A stretch of DNA of 38,998 nucleotides from Actinomycetes bacterium. Its GTDB lineage: Bacteria; Actinomycetota; Acidimicrobiia; Acidimicrobiales; GCA-2861595. The first letter of the stretch is position 1; each line of letters begins with the position of its first letter. Shown piece by piece: positions 25,951 through 34,800 of this stretch. The notes beneath the pieces were generated by a model. The model worked only from the letters and a program-made list of their open reading frames with translations. It was not told where the DNA came from and did not search any database. The DNA lies in assembly GCA_023264975.1 (NCBI GenBank), contig JAHFUS010000040.1:1-38998 (forward strand), read 5' to 3'. The translations under genes were made by a program, and so were the position numbers.

Positions 25951-26154
25951 ATGAACACCCCTGATCGACGGGCCGAGATCCACGACCGGCTGGTGGACGC
26001 CGTGGAGGCGATGGTGTCCGGAGCCGACTGGCAGCGGCTGTTGGACCTGGGACGGCGTTTCCACGCCTACTGGACCGGCGTAAGTGGCATATCCGAACTG
26101 TGTGAATGCAGTCGCCGACATCAGGCGGAGGGCTGGGAAGCATTGGTGAGGTAG
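25951..26154 (+). pseudogene. ArdC-like antirestriction protein, N-terminal fragment
   Basis: From an ATG with GAGGAG upstream, the first 41 residues (MNTPDRRAEIHDRLVDAVEA ... LLDLGRRFHAY) match the start of the ArdC-like ssDNA-binding domain found on actinobacterial plasmids and integrative elements. After FHAY (about 26072) family proteins continue with SxxNxxLI, but here the frame runs 26 unrelated codons to a stop. The rest of the gene, including the expected metallopeptidase part, is absent. The break marks the left edge of an inserted or substituted segment that carries the permease, crcB and the recombinase operon. Confidence 0.65.
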
Positions 26155-26219
26155 GCCGTTTCCAGCGTGACCACCTGCTGACCGAGGCAACACGCTGGCG
26201 ACGCCCGGGCTGGACGACC

Positions 26220-26993
26220 ATGGTGGGGGCCATGCTGACTTGGCCCACCGCCGTCCTGGCCGGCTGCTGTATCGGTCTTCTGATGGGCTTTTTCGGCGTG
26301 GGGGGTTCGTCGGTGGCCACCCCTGTTCTGTCGCTTCTCGGCGTCCCACCCTTGCTGGCGGTTGCGTCCCCGCTCCCGGCCACGATCCCCGCCGCGATGT
26401 TGGCCGCTTCCTCGTATGTCCGGAGGGGCGAAGCCCGACCACGCGCCGCTGCTTGGTCATTGCTCGGGGGCGTCCCGAGCACGATCGCAGGCGCTTTCGC
26501 GTCGCGATGGGTCGGTGGCCGGGCACTGTTGGTCACCTCTGGACTTGTGCTGGTCGTCGTCGGGGCCCGGGTTCTGCGCCCGGTCGACGAAGCTGCACGA
26601 GCCGCCGGGAACCGGCGAAGACTGAACCGGCCGGTGCTGGTAGCCGCCGCTGGTGGCGTTGGATTCTTCACCGGGCTACTCGCCAACGGGGGAGGCTTCC
26701 TGCTCGTTCCGCTCTACGTGCTGGTCTTCGGCCTTCGCATGCGACAAGCAGTTGGCACCAGCCTGGTGGTCGTGGCCGGTCTCTCCGTGCCGACGCTCGG
26801 TGTCCACTGGGCACTCGGCCATATCGACTGGGCCGTAGCCGTCCCCTTCGCAGCGGGCGTCCTGCCCGCCAGCCTCGGCGGCAGCGTTTTGGCCCAGCGC
26901 ATCCATGGTCCGGCCCTCCGACGAGCCTTCGGCTTGTTCCTCGTCGCCTTCGGCCTGTGCTTCACCCTCCTGCGTCTTGTCGGCGTGGCCTGA
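26220..26993 (+). CDS. TauE/SafE-family (TSUP) membrane permease
   Basis: This is a 257-residue integral membrane protein with about eight hydrophobic segments in two halves, each starting with a glycine-rich motif: LLMGFFGVGGSSVATPVL near the N-terminus and GFFTGLLANGGGFLLVPLYV in the middle. This duplicated GxGGG pattern is typical of the TSUP/TauE-SafE family, which exports sulfite, sulfoacetate or related anions. The substrate here is unknown. The start is ATG 26220 or 26232; no strong ribosome-binding site decides it. It converges on crcB with a small hairpin between them. As cargo beside a fluoride exporter it may belong to an anion-resistance pair. Confidence 0.85.
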   Translation: MVGAMLTWPTAVLAGCCIGLLMGFFGVGGSSVATPVLSLLGVPPLLAVASPLPATIPAAMLAASSYVRRGEARPRAAAWSLLGGVPSTIAGAFASRWVGGRALLVTSGLVLVVVGARVLRPVDEAARAAGNRRRLNRPVLVAAAGGVGFFTGLLANGGGFLLVPLYVLVFGLRMRQAVGTSLVVVAGLSVPTLGVHWALGHIDWAVAVPFAAGVLPASLGGSVLAQRIHGPALRRAFGLFLVAFGLCFTLLRLVGVA

Positions 26994-27005
26994 CAAGTGA
27001 GGCGC

Positions 27006-27031
27006 AAGCTTTCGGGAAAGACCGAGAGCTT
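27006..27031. terminator. Hairpin between convergent genes
   Basis: AAGCTTTCGG and CCGAGAGCTT pair at 9 of 10 positions around a 6-nt loop, between the stops of the permease (+) and crcB (-). It is a likely two-way terminator. Confidence 0.5.
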
Positions 27032-27102
27032 CAGCGACGGGTCGAAGCCTCGAAGACCTGAGGATCGAACCCCCGTTGGCCTCGGCGAAGTTGAGGCGAG
27101 CA

Positions 27103-27465
27103 CTACACAATGGCCCGGCCGGCCGCGTATCCGAGGGCGGTGCCGGCGAGCCCGCCGACGACCGAAAGGGCGACGTAGCTGACCGCCGCCGCCGCCTGCC
27201 CCGTCCGCAGCAGTGTGAATGTCTCGTAGCCGAACGTCGAGAACGTGGTGTACGCGCCGAGCAGCCCCACTGCGACAGCGGTCGTGGCCGTAACCGGCCA
27301 GCGAGAGGCCCCGGGGCCGGCGAGCACGAGGGCGAGCACGAAGCAGCCGGAGACGTTGATTCCGAGCGTTGCCCACGGAAACGAGCGCATCCCGACTGCA
27401 ACACCGATTCGGTAGCGAATGACAGCGCCGATCGCTCCGGCGATCGCCACCATGAGAGTGGGCAT
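27103..27465 (-). CDS. crcB: Fluoride exporter CrcB/Fluc
   Basis: This is a 120-residue, four-helix membrane protein. GAIGAVIRYRIG at the N-terminus, GINVSGCFVLALV, and TTFSTFGYETF in the third segment are the conserved Fluc motifs. The two phenylalanines and the asparagine region line the fluoride path in this family. Fluc proteins are dual-topology dimers, so one gene can suffice. GAGGAG lies 7 nt before the ATG. A fluoride riboswitch lies directly upstream on the same strand, which supports both the function and fluoride-inducible expression. Confidence 0.93.
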   Translation of the reverse strand: MPTLMVAIAGAIGAVIRYRIGVAVGMRSFPWATLGINVSGCFVLALVLAGPGASRWPVTATTAVAVGLLGAYTTFSTFGYETFTLLRTGQAAAAVSYVALSVVGGLAGTALGYAAGRAIV

Positions 27466-27484
27466 GCCGCGACTCCTCTCAGAT

Positions 27485-27539
27485 CGTAGGAGCCATCAGC
27501 CCACCGCGGGCGGTTTGGGGCGAGCCCCATCGCCGCCCG
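27485..27539 (-). ncRNA. Fluoride riboswitch (crcB motif)
   Basis: Read on the minus strand, the sequence has the conserved core GGCGATGGGGCTCGCC, then AAACCGCC, and the 3' GCTGATGGCTCCTAC that defines the fluoride riboswitch pseudoknot. It ends about 20 nt before the crcB start codon, so it can control translation or transcription into crcB when fluoride binds. Order and spacing match the known family. Confidence 0.93.
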
Positions 27540-27773
27540 ACAGCGTAAACGAGCCCTTTGGGCAGGGTGGAGCTAGAAACTCCGACACGGAGGGTCAGCG
27601 GCCCAGTCGAGCGGCGCTGACGTGATATTCGTTCCGCTGCTCCTCTTGGCAAGGGTGGGTTGGACGCTCTACTCGTCGGCGGTCCGCCCGGGGCGGCAGG
27701 CGCGATGCAACCGGTTGCCGGCCGTCAGGGAAGGCCGAGAGTCACCCCGCCCAGAGCGACGCCGGGCCTTGCG

Positions 27774-30158
27774 TCAGCGGTCGTCCAGGTCGGCCGGGTA
27801 GGCCATCCAGCTGCCACCACTCATCGCTGCCCAACGGGTGGCGGTATTGGCGTTGACACCGATGATCTCGCCCAGCATGGCCGGCGGGATCTCGCCCGCC
27901 AGCTGGGCCCGGGCGCTGTTGCGCATCAAGAGCGGCTCGATCCCGATAGCCCGCAGGCGCTCCCCGAGGATGACCGGCCCACAGTGGTGACCAGCGTGAC
28001 GGCCCGGGAACAGCCAGGGCGTGTCGAGCTGGTCGGACACGCCATTGCTGCGCCGGTGCGGGAGGAGGCCGATGAGGGTCGAGAACGGCTCGTGGATGGG
28101 AACGGGGTTGCCGGCCAAGTCGACGATGACGGTGCCGTCGAAGCTGCGATGGATGTCGCTCGACTTGAGCACGGCCACCCGGGCGAGGGGCTGGGCGTAG
28201 AGGACGACCAGGGCGCCGGCGACGCGGATGTCGACGCTGATGGTGTCGTCGCTCACCAGGCGTCGGGCGACGACCCAGCGTTGCTCGGCGTCGATGACCG
28301 GGCGCAGGGCCTGGGGTGGCGACGCGGGGACGGCCACGCCTTTGGCCAGATGCGAGCGTGCGGTGGCCCACACCAGGAACGGCCGGGCCAGCCAGCGGAT
28401 GGAGCCGCCGGCCCCAAACCAGCTGTCGAAGTCGACCTGGGTGCAGGTTCGCAACGTCCGGCCTTGGCCATGGACGCTGCCGAGGAGCAGGACAACCTGG
28501 CGAACGGAGCGACGTGCGTTGTTGGCGCTGTGCGCCATCGTCTTGCCGGCCTCGTCGCGGGCGCGAAGTCGGGGCAGGACCTGCCAGCGCAACCAGGCCC
28601 GCACCACGCTGCGGTCGGTGCTGTCGTCGATGAGCTCGACCTGCTCGCCGGCGAAGACCTCGAAGCGGTTGATGCTGCGGTCCTCGGCGGGCAAGGCGGC
28701 GACGGCGACCAGCAGCGAGCGCAGGTGCATGACGCTGTGATCAGCGCCGAAGGCGTCGAGGGCGGTGTGCGTGAGGGCCGTCTCGCCGGCGGCGACGCTG
28801 GCGAGGACCTTTCCGGCCGCGCTGTCGCGCAGCCAGCTGCGCACCTGGGTCGGGTTGTCGGCAGCCAGGATGGCGTCGCGCAGGACCACCAGCGGGGCCG
28901 CAAGCGCATCGGCCGGGCCCAGATGGCTGTCCAGGTCGACGGCCAGGGCGCAACGCTGGCAAACCCACCGTCCCAGTACCCAGGTGCGCGGCGCCTGGAT
29001 GTCGCATGCAGCACAGCGTCGCTCGACGCGTTCGCGACAGCCCCGGCACCGGCCGTTGGCGTCGCGGGGCCGATCCACCCGCCCGCAGTCGCCGCAGGTC
29101 CCGCGTGGCCCGCGCTCGCACCGGCCGCACCACGGCTTGGTCGGCTCCTTGGTTGTGCCGCCGCAGCCAGGGCAGCTTCTGGCACACGGCATGCACCGGA
29201 CCACGGAGCGATACGTCACCAACGGCTGCGCCGCCTCGCCGCAGTCGGTGCAGGTGGCGGCGGGTAGCACCGCCCCGGCCACGCGCAATGCGTCGAGGAG
29301 ACGCGCCACCGGGGCCAGGCGGTGGACACCGGCTGACAGCGGGGGGCCGGCTGCGAGCTGGCGGGCGATGAGGGCCCGCGCCGGCACGTTCGGGGCCAGC
29401 TTGTCGAGCACAGCCCCGATGTCGACGACGGCCACTGCGGGGTCGGCCCGGTGGACCACCCCGGCGATCTCGGCGGCGAGCTCGGCCAGGCGCCGCAGGC
29501 GCCGCTCGTGCTGCATGCAGCGCTCGCACACCGGGCGCCCGTCGGCGTCGCGATGGTTGACGCAGCGGGGCCGGGCGCACACCGAGCACGACTCCCGGTG
29601 CACGCGTGCCCAACACGACCCGCACTCCCCACCGGCGCCGACCCGGGCGTGCCAGCGGCGTTGTCGACCGCAGCGGCTGCAGATCGGGTCGATGGTGGCG
29701 ATGCGCGTCGAGCCGGCCGCCGCCAGGGCGATCGTGAAGCGGTCGACGACGGCCACGTTGCTGGTCGGCCCGATCGAGAACACCTCCGGGTGGGCGTCGA
29801 GGTGATCGGCGAGGCGGCGCAGGGTGGTCCTGGCACCGGCCGTTGCTTCCAGCGCCGCTTCGACCACCTCGGTGCCGAGCGATGGGTCGGCCTCGCCCAC
29901 CACGGCGATGATCCGCCAGCGGCGGGCGGCGTCGAGGGCTGCGCCTCGGTGGCTCAGTTTGCAGGGGACGCACCAGGCCAGCCCGTCGGGATCGCGACCG
30001 GCCACCCGGCGGTGCACACCGCAGTGCGCGCAGGTGGCCCGGTTGGCGGAAGTCATGCACGTGGCACAGATCCGACCCTGCGGACTTCGCCCCCACGGAC
30101 GCGCCGGCCGGCCACAGCGGGCGCACGGTGGCAGGTCCGCCCGGGGGGCGTCGGTCAC
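27774..30158 (-). CDS. Zinc-ribbon XerD-like protein of the recombinase operon
   Basis: This is a 794-residue protein. The first 420 or so residues contain at least sixteen CxxC pairs (for example CARC, CATC, CAHC, CSRC, CPGC, CAAC), an unusually dense series of zinc ribbons. The C-terminal 200 residues resemble a tyrosine-recombinase catalytic fold (AGALVVLYAQPLARVAVLKSSDI, then LRAIGIEPLLMRNSARAQLA and LGEIIGVNANTATRWAAM). The HxxR box is RNSAR-like and no clear nucleophilic tyrosine context is seen, so it may be a non-catalytic partner. Related proteins are annotated as recombinase XerD in actinobacteria. The GTG start overlaps the HTH gene stop (GTGA). It probably binds DNA at the element's recombination sites; this is inference. 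Confidence 0.7.
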   Translation of the reverse strand: MTDAPRADLPPCARCGRPARPWGRSPQGRICATCMTSANRATCAHCGVHRRVAGRDPDGLAWCVPCKLSHRGAALDAARRWRIIAVVGEADPSLGTEVVEAALEATAGARTTLRRLADHLDAHPEVFSIGPTSNVAVVDRFTIALAAAGSTRIATIDPICSRCGRQRRWHARVGAGGECGSCWARVHRESCSVCARPRCVNHRDADGRPVCERCMQHERRLRRLAELAAEIAGVVHRADPAVAVVDIGAVLDKLAPNVPARALIARQLAAGPPLSAGVHRLAPVARLLDALRVAGAVLPAATCTDCGEAAQPLVTYRSVVRCMPCARSCPGCGGTTKEPTKPWCGRCERGPRGTCGDCGRVDRPRDANGRCRGCRERVERRCAACDIQAPRTWVLGRWVCQRCALAVDLDSHLGPADALAAPLVVLRDAILAADNPTQVRSWLRDSAAGKVLASVAAGETALTHTALDAFGADHSVMHLRSLLVAVAALPAEDRSINRFEVFAGEQVELIDDSTDRSVVRAWLRWQVLPRLRARDEAGKTMAHSANNARRSVRQVVLLLGSVHGQGRTLRTCTQVDFDSWFGAGGSIRWLARPFLVWATARSHLAKGVAVPASPPQALRPVIDAEQRWVVARRLVSDDTISVDIRVAGALVVLYAQPLARVAVLKSSDIHRSFDGTVIVDLAGNPVPIHEPFSTLIGLLPHRRSNGVSDQLDTPWLFPGRHAGHHCGPVILGERLRAIGIEPLLMRNSARAQLAGEIPPAMLGEIIGVNANTATRWAAMSGGSWMAYPADLDDR

Positions 30159-30490
30159 GGCTTGGTGATCTCGGCCCGTCTCGGCCGGCGCTCCTTGAGC
30201 GACGAAACGGCCGCCTCACCGACGACGCCGGCTGCCGCCCGCTTCGTGCGGCTCTCCGTCACCGGCTCGATCAGGTCATTGGGGGTGCAGTCGAAGATGT
30301 CGCACAGGGCCATCAGCGTGCGCAGGCTCAAACGCTCCGGCATCTGGGTCACCAGCCGGTAGACCTGGGTGGACGACAACACCACGCCCCGCTCGGCCAG
30401 CAGCGGCACGAGATCGGTGGTGGCGAACATGGCGTGGCGGGCCATGACAAGTCGCAGGTTCCATTGGTAGGCGAGCTTTGCCCTTGCCAT
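30155..30490 (-). CDS. Xre-type helix-turn-helix regulator of the recombinase operon
   Basis: This is a 111-residue protein. Residues about 8-78 form a Cro/C1-type HTH: LVMARHAMFATTDLVPLLAE, then LSSTQVYRLVTQMPERLSL and TLMALCDIFDCTPNDLIEP, the YozG-like pattern. A basic tail follows. It starts 11 nt after the recombinase stop with GAGGAGG upstream, and its stop overlaps the zinc-ribbon gene. The order recombinase, HTH, zinc-ribbon protein points to one operon, with this protein as repressor or directionality factor. Confidence 0.85.
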   Translation of the reverse strand: MARAKLAYQWNLRLVMARHAMFATTDLVPLLAERGVVLSSTQVYRLVTQMPERLSLRTLMALCDIFDCTPNDLIEPVTESRTKRAAAGVVGEAAVSSLKERRPRRAEITKP

Positions 30491-30501
30491 CGTCGTCCTC
30501 C

Positions 30502-31635
30502 TCAGCGGTCCTCGGCGCCGGCGGCGCCGTCGGGTTGGTCGAACGCCGGACGCAGAGCCCGGGCCAGGGCGGCCTGCAGGTAGTCGCTGCCCACCTTGGT
30601 GTAGCCCGCCGTCGACGAGCCCCACCGGTGGCCGACCTGTTGCTGCACGAACAGCTGGTCGACACCGTCCTCGAGCTGGTGGGTGATGAACGAGTGCCGC
30701 AGGCAGTGCGGAGACAACGCCGCGTCCAAGCCGATGGCGTCGCGGTAGTCGGCGAAGCGGGCGTTGATGGCGCTCGACGCCACCCGGCTCCCACGCTCGG
30801 TGGGCCACAGCATCCCGGCCCTGCCGGTGGCGTAGGCGGGGCGGATCTCGCCAACCCACTCGGCCATCGCCTGAGACGCCCAGCCCATGACCGTGAGCAC
30901 GGTGCGCTGGCGGGGTGGGCCGCCCCGGCTGGCCTTGCCGTAGCGGACGTTCAGCACGCCGAAGCGCCCGAACTGCGGTGCTCGGGCGTTGGGGCCCCAG
31001 TCGGCCAGATCGAGCATGGCCGCCTCCCGCCGCCGCAGGCCCCACGCGTAGATGGTCTTGAACAACACCGCGTCGCGGTAAGCGGCCAGCCATCCTTTGC
31101 GGCCGCGGCCGGCGATGCGAGCCACCTGCTCATCTGCGTGGTCGAAGAAGGCCTGCAGCTCGTCGCGGCTCATGGGCCGACGGTCCGGCCGGGCCTCGGT
31201 CTCGCCACGGTGCACGGCCGTGTTCCACTCGTGGAACACCTGGGTGGGATGGGTGCCGAAACGCTGCTCGCACACCGATGCCCAGCCGTAGCGGGGGTCG
31301 CAGACGTAGGCCAGGAACGACGCCACCGATGCCTGGTAGCCACGGATGGTCGAGTGCGCCAAACCGTCGGCCACCAGCGACGACGTCCACTCCTCGGCAT
31401 CCGCCGGTCCCCATGACCACGGGTAGTCGTTGGTGAAGGCCACGAAGCGCTGCAGCGTCCAGCCCCGATTCTCCACCGTGGCCGCCGTCAGGAGGCGGGA
31501 GCGCTGCTGGGCGGCCCAGCCCTCCTGCATGGCGGCGAGCACGGCGTCCTCCGGCTGCAGGAACGCCACGCCGGCGGCCAGCACTGTCGCCGCCGAGCCG
31601 GCCATCTCGATCGGGTCGATCTGTCTCGAACCCAT
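30502..31635 (-). CDS. Tyrosine recombinase
   Basis: This is a 377-residue protein with an N-terminal SAM-like core-binding domain (about 45-145) and a full catalytic set: arginine 201 or 202 in WGLRRREAAML, K234, H310 and R313 in HCLRHSF, H336 in VGHRWGS, and the nucleophile Y345 in TAGYTKVG. It should catalyse site-specific recombination. It is the first gene of a three-gene operon with the HTH and zinc-ribbon proteins, so it likely drives mobility of the cargo segment. The ATG at 31635 has only a weak GAGAGG upstream. A pair of 12-bp repeats lies just upstream. Confidence 0.92.
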   Translation of the reverse strand: MGSRQIDPIEMAGSAATVLAAGVAFLQPEDAVLAAMQEGWAAQQRSRLLTAATVENRGWTLQRFVAFTNDYPWSWGPADAEEWTSSLVADGLAHSTIRGYQASVASFLAYVCDPRYGWASVCEQRFGTHPTQVFHEWNTAVHRGETEARPDRRPMSRDELQAFFDHADEQVARIAGRGRKGWLAAYRDAVLFKTIYAWGLRRREAAMLDLADWGPNARAPQFGRFGVLNVRYGKASRGGPPRQRTVLTVMGWASQAMAEWVGEIRPAYATGRAGMLWPTERGSRVASSAINARFADYRDAIGLDAALSPHCLRHSFITHQLEDGVDQLFVQQQVGHRWGSSTAGYTKVGSDYLQAALARALRPAFDQPDGAAGAEDR

Positions 31636-31679
31636 GCAACCGGCCTCTCGGAACCTCGACAACGGACGCACCCTTCTTA

Positions 31680-31811
31680 CATCAGATGCAAGAGGCGACG
31701 GCGAATACCTGGTCAGCGGGCCAAACCCGACTCGCCGAGCGGCCCTCGGGAGATGCCAAATGATGCTCGTGACGCCCACCCCAATGCCTCCGAATCCTTC
31801 ATCGGATGCAA
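31680..31811 (+). repeat. Two CATC(A/G)GATGCAA repeats 120 bp apart
   Basis: CATCAGATGCAA starts at 31680 and CATCGGATGCAA at 31800, with similar flanks (CTT before, a GxCGA word after). The pair lies between the recombinase start and the broken end of the methylase-helicase gene. A shorter GATGCAA occurs at 27704-27710, beyond the other end of the operon. They are candidate recombination sites or regulator sites. Confidence 0.5.
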
Positions 31812-31824
31812 TAGCCGAGCCTGA

Positions 31825-34800
31825 TTGCACAACTACGCCATCGTGAAGAGCCTCGACCTCACCCGGGTCGGTGGCCTGGTGGCGGTGCTCACCTCGCGGT
31901 ACACGGCCGACGCCCGCAACCCGGCTGCCCGCCGGGAGATCGACTCGCGCGCCGACCTCATCGGCGCGCTGCGCTTCCCGGCCGGCGCCTTCTCCGCCGC
32001 CGCCGGCACCGACGTGGTGGCGGACCTGGTGGTCCTGCGCCGCCGGGGCGGGGGCGACGAGCGCCGGGGACTGTCGTGGGCGTCCACCGTCACCGTGCCC
32101 GGCGACGACGCCGGGAGCGGCGAGCCGGTCTACGTGAACGAGCTGTTCGCCACCCGCCCCGACCTGGTGCTCGGCCACCTCGGCGTCGACCGTGGCATGT
32201 ACCGCGAGCGCGAGCTGACGGTGACTGCCACCGGCGACCTGCTGCCGGCCCTGGTGCGGGCGCTCGCCGACCTCGTGGCAGACGCCCGCCGCCGCCACCT
32301 GACATTCACGCCGAGGCCGGCCACGGTTGTTGCTCCGGCACCGGCGACGGCCGCCACGCCGGCCCTGTCGCCGATGACCCAGGAGTCGAGCTTCGTGGTG
32401 GTCGACGGGACGTTCGGGCGCGTCGAGGCCGGTCGCGTCCGCCCTTACAGCCCTCGCTACCGCTCCGACGAGTCCGAACTGCGCCGCCTGGTGCGCCTGC
32501 GCGACGAGGCACGGGCGGTGCTGGCCGCCCAGGTGGCCGGAGCGGACGATGCCGAGGTGGACGGCGCCCAGGTCCGTCTGCGCGCCGCCTACGACACCTA
32601 CGCCCGCGCCCACGGCCCACTCAACCGCTTCCGCACCGCCCGCACCGGCCGGGTCGATCCCGACACCGGCGAGGAGATCCTGCGCCGCATCCAACCGCGG
32701 ATGGGGGGCTTCCGTGACGACCCGGACTGGCCGCTGGTGGCCGCCCTGGAGCACTTCGACGACGACACCCAGGTCGCCCGTCCGGCCGCCATCTTCACCC
32801 AGCGCGTCGTCTCGCCACCGCCGTTGCGCGTCGGTGTGGACACGGCCGCCGAGGCGGTCGCGGTGTGCCTCGACGAGGCCGGGCGCCTCGACCTCGACCG
32901 GATCGCCGAGCTGCTCGGCACCGAAACACCGGCGGCGCGGGCCGAGGTGGCCGGCCTGGCGTTCGACGACCCGACGTCACACGAACTGGTGCCGGCCAGC
33001 GCCTATCTGTCGGGCAACGTCCGCACCAAGTTGGCCGCCGCCCGGGCGGCGGCGGCCACCGACACCCGCTACGAGGCCAACGTCGCCGCTCTCGACGAGG
33101 TGTTGCCCCGCCAACTCGAGCCGGGTGAGATCACCGCCGGCCTGGCGCCCCGTGGATCCCGCCGGCCGACGTCGAGGCGTTCTGCGCCGACGTCCTCGGC
33201 GCCGAGGTTGAGGTCGAGCGCCTGGCCGCCCTCGGGTCGTGGACAGTTCGGCTGCACTCGGGCGGGCGGGGTTCGGTGCGCCTGTCGTCGGAGTGGGGGA
33301 CGGCACGCGCCGATGCCATCGTGCTGCTCGACGCCGGCCTGAACCAGCGCCTCTACACCGTCTACGACGAGGACGCCGACGGCCGCCGCGTGCGCAACGA
33401 CGCCGAGACCCTGGCCGCCAGGGACAAGCAGGAGGCCGTCGCCGTGCGGTTCTCGGCGTGGGTGTGGGAGGAGCCGGCGCGGGCGGCCAGGCTGGCCGAG
33501 CGCTACAACGAGTTGTTCCGCAGCGTGGTGGTGCCGGCGCATGACGGCTCCCACCTCAGCCTTCCGGGGCTGGCCGACACCTTCACCCCCCATCCCCACC
33601 AGCGCGACGCGGTGGCCCGCATCCTCACCGACGGCCGGGCGCTGCTGGCGCACGCCGTGGGCGCCGGCAAGACGGCCACGATGATCATGTCCACCATGGA
33701 GTTGCGCCGCCTGGGTCTCGCCGCCAAGCCGGCCGTGGTGGTGCCCAACCACATGCTGGAGCAGTTCAGCCGTGAGTGGTTGCAGCTGTACCCGACGGCC
33801 AGGCTGCTCATCGCCGACCGGGACCGCCTGTCCCGCGAACGCCGCAAGGAGTTCGTGGCCCGCTGCGCCACCGGCGACTGGGACGGGGTGGTGTTCACCC
33901 ACGCCGGGTTCGCCCGCATCCCGCTCGGCCCGGACCTGTACAAGCGCTACCTCGAGGAGAACCTGGAGCGGTGCCGGGCGGCCCTGGCCGAATCCCGAGC
34001 CGGCAAGGGCCTGTCGGTCAAGCGCCTGGAGCGCCGCCTGGCCCAGCGGGAGGAGAGGCTGCGCGAGCTGCTGGCCGCCGAGACCAAGGACGACGGCGTG
34101 AGCTGGGTCGAGACCGGGATCGACCGGGTCACGATCGACGAGGCCCACTGCTTCAAGAACCGTCAGGTCGACTCGGCCATCGACGGCATCGCCACCCCCG
34201 GCTCGCGCCGGGCCCAGGACCTCGACGCCAAGCTGTGGGCCCTGCGCCGCATCCACGGCCCCCGGGTGGTCACCTTCGCCACCGCCACGCCGGTGGCCAA
34301 CTCCATCGCCGAGCTGTGGACCATGCAGTCCTACCTCCAGCCCGACGTCCTGGCCGAAGCCGACCTGTCCGCCTTCGACTCATGGGCGGCGACCTTCGCC
34401 CGCACCGTGACCGCCCTGGAGTTGGCGCCGGACGGGGGCAGCTACCGGATGAAGACCCGCTTCGCCCGCTTCCAGAACGTTCCCGAGCTGATCACGCTCT
34501 ACCGCCAGGTGGCCGACGTCCGCACGGCCGAGGACCTGGCTCTGCCCGTGCCGGCGCTCGGCGGAGGCCGCCCCGAGACGGTGGTCGTCCCCCCGTCGGT
34601 CGCCCTGCGCGCCTACGTCGCCGATCTGGCCTCCCGGGCCGAGCAGGTGCGCTCCCGATCGGTGCTACCGGACGAGGACAACATGTTGAAGATCACCGGC
34701 GACGGCCGCCGCGCCGCCCTCGACCTCCGCCTGGTCGGCGAGCGCCCCGATCCCACCGGCGGAAAGCTCGCTGCTGCCGCCGACCGCATCGCCGACATCC

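Noticed and set aside
27061-27076. GATCGAACCCCC resembling a tRNA T-arm on the minus strand
   Set aside because: The T-stem does not pair and no acceptor or anticodon arms fit around it.
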